From JBLNBQ01 sp050260095 (GTDB lineage: Bacteria; Bacillota; UBA5301; DYFA01), in NCBI GenBank assembly GCA_050260095.1, contig JBLNBQ010000048.1, positions 1 to 12,668 on the forward strand: DNA of 12,668 nucleotides. The letters are read 5' to 3'. Every line of letters starts with the position of its first letter. Position 1 is the first letter of the stretch. Made by a program: the position numbers and the translations under genes. Under the pieces are notes generated by a model. That model was not told the DNA's origin, made no database searches, and was given only the letters and a program-made list of their open reading frames with translations. Positions 1-5,014 of the stretch are shown one piece after another.

Positions 1-14
1 CCCTCTCCATTTTG

Positions 15-1178
15 TCATTCGGACTCAGGAGCGCAGCCCGTCGTACGGGGGCCGGGTTGCAGGGCGCCGACCAGCAGGCCGAACCCGAGCACCAGCGCCA
101 GCAGGTGGACCAGGGGGCCGAGGAACGGCACTAGTCCCAGGAGGAAGAGGCCGGCCATCCCCAGGGCGGTGACCAGGGCCGGGTGGAGCGTCCGCTCAGG
201 GAAGTACCTGGCCATCACCTGTCGGGCCACCAGCGAACCGGCCAGCGGCTGGGTAAAGAGGAGTCCGCTCACGTAGAGTCCGAGCAGGAGGATGGCGATC
301 GGGATGCCGATGAACGAGGCGAAGGCCAACCCGATGGCGAGCGGTCCGGCTACCAGCCCCAGGAGCCCATAGAGGAAGCCCCGGGTCCAGGTCCGCTGCA
401 CCGGAACAGTCAGCTCCTGGAGACGCTCCGGATAGACCAGCCAGAGGATGACTCCCAGCACCAGGATCCCGAGGAACCAGGCCGCGTTGATCACCTGGCC
501 CGCTCGGTGCCAGTTGACCGTGACGCTCCGGCTCGCCCGCCGCTCGAACTGCACGCCGCCGTGCAGCTTGGCCGAGCCGGGCACGCTGGCCTCTTGGGGG
601 CTGCGATACACTACCTTACCGCCGACCTCCGCCTCGGGACCCACCTCGAGGCGGCCCACGTCGGCCCGGACGCCCCCGCCGACCTTGCCCCCGAGCACCA
701 CGGTCTCCCCGCCGGCGAGCACGTCGTCGGTCACCTTGCCCTGCACTTCCAGGCGGGTGGCGCCGGCGAGCAACCCGCCGCCCAGTTCAGCTCCGGAGGT
801 CAGGACGACGTCGGAGCCGGCGAGCGATGCGTTGCGCCCCGCCTTGTTCGTCACGGTCACGGTGGCGCCGGCAGCCCGGATGTTCTCGCCGACCGGGCCG
901 TTGAGGGTGATTTCGTTGCCGGCGGCGAGGATGCTGCCGTCCACCCGGCCGTTCACGATGATAGTCCGCGCCGCCGTGACCAGATCTCCAGTCACGGTGC
1001 CGTCGACGATCACCGACTGACCGGCGGCATATAGGTCGCCCTTGACGGTGCGAGCTTTGTCAAGAACGACCGTTGTCTTCCCGCCCATCACTTCGAAGGC
1101 GGCGAGGGCCGGCACGCTTGCGAAGGTCAACAGGCCCAAGAGCAGGGCGAGGGTCAGGCCATGGTTTCGCGTTCTCAC
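15..1178 (-). CDS. Bactofilin-like (polymer-forming) exported membrane protein
   Basis: The product is about 387 residues. An N-terminal signal peptide (basic RTRNH, then a hydrophobic stretch ending around A26-A27) is followed by a repetitive region at about residues 40-190. Short beta-strand units there of the type 'v-x-G-d-l-x-a-a-G' recur every 18-20 residues, which is characteristic of the bactofilin/polymer-forming (DUF583, CcmA-like) right-handed beta-helix. A hydrophobic C-terminal half (about 230-375) holds four or so membrane segments. Classical bactofilins are cytoplasmic and lack membrane helices, so this is the exported, membrane-tethered variant, with the repeats probably outside the membrane. 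The GTG start at 1178 was chosen because GAGGTG lies 6 bases upstream; an ATG at 1184 is in frame but abuts that motif. It is the last gene of the sigma/anti-sigma unit, so it is a candidate output of that regulator. Family assignment is fairly sure; the role (envelope or surface scaffold) is inferred. Confidence 0.85.
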   Translation of the reverse strand: MRTRNHGLTLALLLGLLTFASVPALAAFEVMGGKTTVVLDKARTVKGDLYAAGQSVIVDGTVTGDLVTAARTIIVNGRVDGSILAAGNEITLNGPVGENIRAAGATVTVTNKAGRNASLAGSDVVLTSGAELGGGLLAGATRLEVQGKVTDDVLAGGETVVLGGKVGGGVRADVGRLEVGPEAEVGGKVVYRSPQEASVPGSAKLHGGVQFERRASRSVTVNWHRAGQVINAAWFLGILVLGVILWLVYPERLQELTVPVQRTWTRGFLYGLLGLVAGPLAIGLAFASFIGIPIAILLLGLYVSGLLFTQPLAGSLVARQVMARYFPERTLHPALVTALGMAGLFLLGLVPFLGPLVHLLALVLGFGLLVGALQPGPRTTGCAPESE

Positions 1179-1206
1179 TTTCATCACCTCATTCGCAGGA
1201 TTGGGG

Positions 1207-1638
1207 TCACGAGGCGGTCGGACCGGTGTGTCGCAACGCCAGCGGCACGACGGCCAGGCCACCTAAGAGCAGCAGCGGGAGGAGGTTGCCTAGTCCGTAG
1301 GCCGCCAGGAGGAGCAGCGTGGCGACGGCCTTCTTTACGACCCACCAGACGAGGCCGAACGCGACCTCGACGGCGGGCACCCGGAGGAACCCGGTCAGAC
1401 CGGGCCAGAGGGAGAGGCCCAGTTGCACCGCCATCCAGGCGAACATCAGCCCGGCGGCGACCAGTGCGGCCAGAAGGTGGGAACGCTGCGCCGACTGTGC
1501 CTGCCTGGCTGCGGCGTCCTGCCGCACCTGGCGCATCACCGCGGCCATCACACGCGCCGAGGGCTGACCGTAGGGTTCGTCGGCCAGCGCCGACCGGAGC
1601 AGGTTATCAAGGGCGTCGGAGCGGGTTTGGTCCTTCAC
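1207..1638 (-). CDS. Putative membrane anti-sigma factor
   Basis: This is a 143-residue protein starting with GTG, whose first bases overlap the TGA of the ECF sigma gene (GTGA), so translation is probably coupled. Residues 1-53 are polar and helical (DALDNLLRSALADEPYG, then ARVMAAVMRQVRQDAA) and would be cytoplasmic. Residues 54-80 form a membrane helix, and about 85-135 contain one or two more hydrophobic segments including a Trp-Trp pair and a Leu-rich run. The size, position directly after an ECF sigma gene, and cytoplasmic-N/membrane-C layout are those of an anti-sigma factor. There is no HxxxCxxC zinc motif of the ZAS class and no other family signature I recognise. The function therefore rests on context; a small membrane protein of another kind is the alternative. 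Confidence 0.8.
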   Translation of the reverse strand: MKDQTRSDALDNLLRSALADEPYGQPSARVMAAVMRQVRQDAAARQAQSAQRSHLLAALVAAGLMFAWMAVQLGLSLWPGLTGFLRVPAVEVAFGLVWWVVKKAVATLLLLAAYGLGNLLPLLLLGGLAVVPLALRHTGPTAS

Positions 1639-2255
1639 GGCGCCTCCTCCTTCCTGTCTGGCTGCAAGATCGCGGTCAGCCAGCCTCGCAGCCGGCTGCG
1701 CGCCCGGTGCAGGAGCGTGCCGACGGTTGCGGCCGGCATGCCCAGGAGCCCCGCGATCTCTGCGTAGCTTAGGTCCAGCTGGTACCGGAGGACCACCGCG
1801 GCGCGGGAGGCCGGATCCAGCCTCTCCACTGCCGACAGCACGGTCTCGCGGGTTTCTCCGGTCAGCGCCAGCTCGGCGGGGTCCTGGGCGTGCCCGGGTG
1901 AGCCGTCCAGTTCCGCGCCCCCCTCTACGAGGTTGTCCAGTGAGGTCCAGGTGGGACGGGTCTGCGCCACCGTGACGGCCTCCCGGCCGGCGATCGTCAT
2001 GAGCCAGGGCGCGAAGGGGCGGGACGGGTCGTACCGTCCCAGGCCGCGCCAGGCCTTCACGAAGGTCGCGATGGCTGCGTCCTCGGCATCGGCCCGGCTG
2101 CCCAGGATGCGTTCGCAGAGCCGTTCCACCCGCCGTTCGTAGCGGGCGACCAGCTCCTCGAAGGCTTCCGGCGAACCCGCCTGAGCCTTCCGGGCGAGCG
2201 CCTGGTCGGGCAGTTCCGACACCGTGGCCGTGGTGATCTCCTCCTCCCACCTCAT
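1635..2255 (-). CDS. ECF-family RNA polymerase sigma factor
   Basis: The 206-residue protein has both ECF domains. Sigma region 2 lies at about residues 28-95 (AFEELVARYERRV, then DAEDAAIATFVKAWRGL and RPFAPWLMTIA, which are the -10 recognition and core-binding helices). Region 4 lies at about 137-192 (LDPASRAAVVLRYQLDLSYAEIA, then MPAATVGTLLHRARSRLR, the helix-turn-helix that reads the -35). A roughly 45-residue acidic linker joins them, and there is no C-terminal extension. The ATG at 2255 has no clear Shine-Dalgarno sequence in front; purine-rich GGGAGGAGGAG lies just inside the frame but is too far (about 16 bases) from the next GTG at residue 12, so the start is uncertain. It heads a unit with the membrane anti-sigma candidate and the bactofilin-like gene. 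Autoregulation is usual for the family, but no promoter could be assigned convincingly. Confidence 0.95.
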   Translation of the reverse strand: MRWEEEITTATVSELPDQALARKAQAGSPEAFEELVARYERRVERLCERILGSRADAEDAAIATFVKAWRGLGRYDPSRPFAPWLMTIAGREAVTVAQTRPTWTSLDNLVEGGAELDGSPGHAQDPAELALTGETRETVLSAVERLDPASRAAVVLRYQLDLSYAEIAGLLGMPAATVGTLLHRARSRLRGWLTAILQPDRKEEAP

Positions 2256-2408
2256 ATACCGGCGCGGTCACGAGTTTATTTCGCCGCCGGCTGCTGGAAC
2301 CTTGTGGCAACCCGGAGTCCTTCCGGCAGGTGTAACCGAGTAGGGATAGAAGTGGAACACCGGGGGCGGCTTCTGACGCCAGTCCCGGACCGTCAGGAGG
2401 TTGAAGCG

Positions 2409-2579
2409 ATGAAAGAGAACGGCGTGTCTGGCGGTATCTACGGCCTGGGGTTCCTCGGAGCAGCCGTCTATTTCGTACAGCATTCGCACACATTCTGGGG
2501 CGCAGTCCTCGGCGTGCTGAAGGCCATCTTCTGGCCGGCCGTGGTGATGTACCGGGTGCTGGAGCTTCTTAAGCTGTAG
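2409..2579 (+). CDS. Small conserved membrane protein (56 residues)
   Basis: A short gene with a near-ideal ribosome binding site (AGGAGG at 2395-2400, 8 bases before ATG). The product begins with a short polar stretch (MKENGVSG) and then GIYGLGFLGAAVYFVQHSHTFW, continuing as GAVLGVLKAIFWPAVVMYRVLELLKL. Two hydrophobic segments (about residues 10-25 and 29-50) flank a His-Ser-His turn. Proteins of this size and pattern (GxYGLGFxGAxVYFxQHAxxFW...KAxxWPAxxxYxxL) are, from memory, widespread conserved hypotheticals in bacteria; I know of no assigned function. Upstream in-frame codons back to 2304 lack a ribosome site and look non-coding. It is divergent from the sigma gene and is followed by a hairpin terminator. 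Confidence 0.85.
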   Translation: MKENGVSGGIYGLGFLGAAVYFVQHSHTFWGAVLGVLKAIFWPAVVMYRVLELLKL

Positions 2580-2626
2580 CTACGTTGCCCCGAACCCTTG
2601 TTGCGCCGGAAATGAGATGAATGATG

Positions 2627-2656
2627 GAGGCTGTCCCAGCGCAGTGGGGCAGCCTC
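2627..2656. terminator. Hairpin terminator between convergent genes
   Basis: Arms 2627-2637 (GAGGCTGTCCC) and 2646-2656 (GGGGCAGCCTC) form an 11-bp stem with one wobble pair around an 8-base loop. On the plus strand it is followed by a moderately T-rich tail (TCCGCATTGTGTTT), which suits termination of the small membrane gene ending at 2579. On the minus strand the tail is weaker (CATCATTCATCTCATTT), but the hairpin may also end ymaF transcription. Confidence 0.7.
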
Positions 2657-2692
2657 TCCGCATTGTGTTTCCGCACCCCGTCACGAGCGCCG

Positions 2693-2983
2693 CTACCCCA
2701 TCGCCGGGCCGGTGCCACTGGCGTAATCGTGGGTATGTCCCCGGTCGCAGGTGGTGGTTCCGGCGAAGCGATGATAGTGTTGGCCGCCGGGCAGCGGCAG
2801 CGCCCCACTCGTGGGCGAAGCGTAACGATGGGTATGCCCGCGGTCGAGGGAAGTCCGTCCTGCGAGGTCGTGGTAGTGACTCCCATTGGCACAAGGGATT
2901 ACCCCGCTGGTGCAGCCGGCCATCCGGTGAACATGCTGTTTGGCCACTGAAGTCACCGTGGCGTAACCATGCACGTGGTTCAT
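2693..2983 (-). CDS. ymaF: YmaF-family histidine-rich repeat protein
   Basis: The 96-residue soluble protein begins MNHVHGYATVTS and carries six His-x-His motifs at residues 3-5, 17-19, 36-38, 50-52, 69-71 and 83-85. The spacings alternate exactly 14, 19, 14, 19, 14, so the protein is three 33-residue repeats, each with two HxH pairs and an A-G/S-x-T-S/T segment (HYHDLAGRTS, HTHRYASPTS, HYHRFAGTTT, HTHDYASGTG). This matches the YmaF family known from Bacillus and other spore formers, whose function is not established. The His pairs suggest metal binding (inference). The start is supported by GGGTGATC, complementary to the extended anti-Shine-Dalgarno sequence, 4 bases before ATG. It is convergent with the small membrane gene. 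There is no signal peptide; three cysteines (24, 31, 79) are not in a recognised motif. Confidence 0.88.
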   Translation of the reverse strand: MNHVHGYATVTSVAKQHVHRMAGCTSGVIPCANGSHYHDLAGRTSLDRGHTHRYASPTSGALPLPGGQHYHRFAGTTTCDRGHTHDYASGTGPAMG

Positions 2984-3290
2984 CTTCGATCACCCGATTC
3001 TCCGACAGGCAGTCAGGTGCCTTATGTTACGGGTCCGTCTGGGTGGCGTGCTGTGACACTCCTCCAACGTCCATAGGAAAGGCGTCCATCAACCGGCATT
3101 TGGCGGAGGCCGGAGCGCCCTCACGCCTGGCGTGCTTTGATCTGGACGAGGGCTGACCCCCGCTGCTCCGGGAGAGAGGCGCGAGGGTAGCTGACAGCCA
3201 GGTTGCTAGTGTGTTATCAGGGCGACCCGACCACGAGCCGTCACCAACGATTCCCGCGAACAAAGCCGAACACTTTGAGCTGGGAACATG
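2984..3290. other. Gene-free stretch; no feature recognised
   Basis: About 370 bases separate the ymaF start from the paaK stop. The frames here give low-complexity, Arg/Ser-rich products with no convincing ribosome site, and none resembles a known family. The ymaF promoter should lie in the part next to 2984, but no clear sigma-A (TTGACA/TATAAT) or sporulation-sigma pair could be assigned. Small dyads such as CACGCC-T-GGCGTG near 3122-3134 are present without an interpretable context. Confidence 0.4.
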
Positions 3291-3294
3291 TGAA

Positions 3295-3319
3295 GGCCGG
3301 GCGATGAATCCGCCCGGCC
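3295..3319 (-). terminator. Probable terminator of the paaK-like gene
   Basis: A perfect 9-bp GC-rich stem (arms 3295-3303 and 3311-3319, GGCCGGGCG/CGCCCGGCC) closes a 7-base loop 38 bases past the paaK stop codon. On the minus strand the trailing sequence is only weakly T-rich (TTCACATGTT), so termination strength is uncertain, but position and stem fit an intrinsic terminator. Confidence 0.6.
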
Positions 3320-3357
3320 GTCCGTGCTGCTACTTAGGGTTGGGCTCCGTCGGCCGC

Positions 3358-4725
3358 CTACGCCCCCCACACGTTCCCCCGGTTGTCGACCACCCGTTTG
3401 GCCTTGTGCGTGGCCCGGGGGAGTGTTTCGGGGGCGAGCACCTCGACCTTCGGCGAGATGCCGATAACTTTGTGAATCTCCCGGGTGACCTTTTCGGCGA
3501 GGGCGGGTAGCTGGCCGCCCTGGCTGGCGTAGTCCGGGGTGTGCTCCACCTGCACGGTCAGGACGTCGAGATGGTTCACCCGGTCGACCACCAGCCGGTA
3601 CTCGCCGGTCAGCTCCGGCAGGCGGCGGGTGATGTGTTCGATGTCGCTCGGGAAGACGTTGACGCCCTTGATGATCAGCATGTCGTCGAGCCGGCCGTGG
3701 ACGCCGTGCATGCGCAGGGTGGTCCGCCCGCAGTTGCAGCGCTCGGTGGTGATCGAGACGATGTCGCCGGTGCGGAAGCGGATCATCGGGCGGGCGTCCT
3801 TCTTGATGCTGGTCAGCACGAGTTCGCCCCGCTCGCCCTCGGCCACCGGCTGCTGGGTTTCGGGGTCGAGCACCTCGACGATCATGTGGTCCTCGGCGAA
3901 GTGCAGGCCCGCCTGCTCCTCGCACTCGCCGGCGCAGGAGCCGAAGATGTCGGAGAGGCCGTAGTAGTCGTACACCTTGGCGCCCCACAGCTCCTGGATG
4001 CGTTCCCGGGTAACCGGCACCGACCCTCCCGGCTCGCCTGCCACAAAGATGCGCCGGATGGAGAGGTCGCGGGCCGGGTCGATGCCGGCTTTGAGGGCGG
4101 TCTCCCCCAGGTACCAGGCGTAGGACGGCGTCGTCCAGGTCACGGTGGGCCGGAACTGCTGGAAGATGGCGAGCAGGCGGTCGCTGGGGATGGTCCCGGC
4201 GTGGATGCAGAGGGCGCCGAGCTTCTGCGCGCCCAGCACGCACGGGCCGCCCACGAAGAGGGAGAAGTTCAAGGCGTGGCAGTAGCGGTCGGTGGGGCGC
4301 ATCCCCGACGACCAGAACTGGCGGGCCTCATAGTCCATCCAGGCCTCGAAGTCGGCCGCGGTGAACGGCGAGGCGGTCGGCATCCCGGTCGAACCCGACG
4401 AGGCGGAGATGTAGACGATCTCCTCCTCGGGCACCGGCACCAGGTCACCCCACGGTGGGGCAGCTTCCTGGCGGGCGCGGACCACCTGTTTGTTGATGAA
4501 GGGGAGTTTCTGGAGATCCTCAAGGTGCCTCACGTCGGACGGCTTGACGCCCGCTTCGGCGAAGGCCTGGCGGTAGTAGGGCGAGCCGTGGTACGCGAGT
4601 TCCAGGGTGCACTTCAGGTTCTGCAGTTGAAGCGCCTGGCGGGCCGGGCGGGTGAGCGTCTCCAGTTCCTCGTCCCAGTACTTGCGCCAGCCACCTGACT
4701 CTTTCGCTCTGAGTTCGACAGCCAT
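3358..4725 (-). CDS. paaK: PaaK-like acyl-adenylate/CoA ligase (phenylacetate-CoA ligase family)
   Basis: The 455-residue protein has the full set of PaaK-family motifs. These are the ATP/AMP P-loop SASSGSTGMPT (residues 107-117), the adenylate motif YYGLSD (254-259), RFRTGD (316-321) and GRLDDMLIIKGVNVFPSDIE (344-363). The C-terminal subdomain ends in LPRATHKAKRV, where the catalytic lysine sits in the family (K441 or K443). Length is normal (about 430-450). Such enzymes activate an aromatic or other carboxylic acid with ATP and pass it to CoA in the cytoplasm. The start is supported by AGGGAG about 9 bases before ATG at 4725. Unusually, the gene stands alone behind a SAM-I riboswitch (4851-4955) with two terminators, and no indolepyruvate oxidoreductase or phenylacetate-catabolic gene is nearby. 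The acid substrate is therefore unproven, and a link to methionine/SAM or sulfur metabolism is inferred. Family is certain, substrate is not. Confidence 0.93.
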   Translation of the reverse strand: MAVELRAKESGGWRKYWDEELETLTRPARQALQLQNLKCTLELAYHGSPYYRQAFAEAGVKPSDVRHLEDLQKLPFINKQVVRARQEAAPPWGDLVPVPEEEIVYISASSGSTGMPTASPFTAADFEAWMDYEARQFWSSGMRPTDRYCHALNFSLFVGGPCVLGAQKLGALCIHAGTIPSDRLLAIFQQFRPTVTWTTPSYAWYLGETALKAGIDPARDLSIRRIFVAGEPGGSVPVTRERIQELWGAKVYDYYGLSDIFGSCAGECEEQAGLHFAEDHMIVEVLDPETQQPVAEGERGELVLTSIKKDARPMIRFRTGDIVSITTERCNCGRTTLRMHGVHGRLDDMLIIKGVNVFPSDIEHITRRLPELTGEYRLVVDRVNHLDVLTVQVEHTPDYASQGGQLPALAEKVTREIHKVIGISPKVEVLAPETLPRATHKAKRVVDNRGNVWGA

Positions 4726-4745
4726 CTTCTGCTTCTCCCTTCAAC

Positions 4746-4773
4746 AAAAAAGTCTCTTCGATCAGAAGAGGCT
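4746..4773 (-). terminator. Second intrinsic terminator (T2) of the SAM riboswitch leader
   Basis: On the minus strand, arm AGCCTCTTC (4773-4765), a 5-base loop and arm GAAGAGACT (4759-4751) pair with a single C-A mismatch, followed by an uninterrupted run of six T. It sits just before the paaK ribosome site. Its sequence closely repeats the first terminator (GCCTCTTC-NN-ATCGAAGAG-N-C), pointing to a local duplication. Confidence 0.85.
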
Positions 4774-4796
4774 TTCGGGTTCGTCCCGCCCCATCG

Positions 4797-4831
4797 AAAA
4801 AGCGAAAGGCCTCTTCGATGGGAAGAGGCCT
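4797..4831 (-). terminator. First intrinsic terminator (T1) of the SAM riboswitch leader
   Basis: On the minus strand, AGGCCTCTTC (4831-4822) and GAAGAGGCCT (4816-4807) form a perfect 10-bp stem around the loop CCATC, followed by TTCGCTTTTT. The 5' arm plus loop (4829-4817) can instead pair with the 3' side of the aptamer (4859-4847): 13 positions with one wobble and one mismatch. This is the classic antiterminator alternative of an S-box expression platform. Confidence 0.9.
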
Positions 4832-4850
4832 CACGATGCAGCACGAGCCT

Positions 4851-4955
4851 CCTCTCATCTCTCGGGGTTTCCCCCGCAGGAATTGGCACCTTCCAGGTCT
4901 CCCTGGCGGTTGCCGGGCTTCATCGGGCCAGTCCCTCAGCCGCTCTTGATAAGAG
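4851..4955 (-). promoter_or_regulatory. SAM-I (S-box) riboswitch aptamer
   Basis: Read on the minus strand, the segment carries the conserved S-box blocks in order. They are CTCTTATCAAGAG (P1 5' strand), GGCTGAGGGACTGGCCCGAT (P2, kink-turn), GATGAAGCCCGGCAACC (P3 region), AGGTGCCAATTCCTGC (P4 region and core), a GGGG/CCCC hairpin, and GAGATGAGAGG (P1 3' strand). P1 pairs CTCTTATC with GATGAGAG with one U-G. When SAM binds, P1 is stabilised, the antiterminator cannot form, and transcription stops before the gene. The regulated gene is the PaaK-like ligase beginning about 125 bases downstream. Identity is essentially certain; the choice of target gene is unusual for this riboswitch class. Confidence 0.97.
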
Positions 4956-4984
4956 TTGGTGGATATTCAATTGATTTTAGCGTG

Positions 4985-5014
4985 ATGTTACCACGTGGCT
5001 GGTCGCGGTGTCAA
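4985..5014 (-). promoter_or_regulatory. Sigma-A promoter of the riboswitch-paaK transcript
   Basis: A perfect -35 TTGACA (minus strand, 5014-5009) is followed after 18 bases by TAACAT (4990-4985) as the -10. Transcription would start around 4976-4979, about 20-25 bases before the aptamer. The -35 overlaps the stop codon of the upstream HD-GYP gene, so paaK has its own promoter even though the two genes are collinear. Confidence 0.75.

Noticed and set aside
2256..2408. Possible ECF-type -35 elements (GGAACC near 2295, TGTAAC near 2331) between the divergent sigma and small-protein genes
   Set aside because: No matching -10 at the right spacing could be found for either strand.
3541..4698. Long open frame on the plus strand opposite the paaK-like gene
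   Set aside because: It mirrors a well-supported coding gene in GC-rich DNA; its product is His/Gly/Val-rich low complexity with no motif and no ribosome site.
4732..4960. T-box or other riboswitch class for the paaK leader
   Set aside because: No T-box sequence (TGGNACC) or specifier loop; the conserved blocks match SAM-I throughout.
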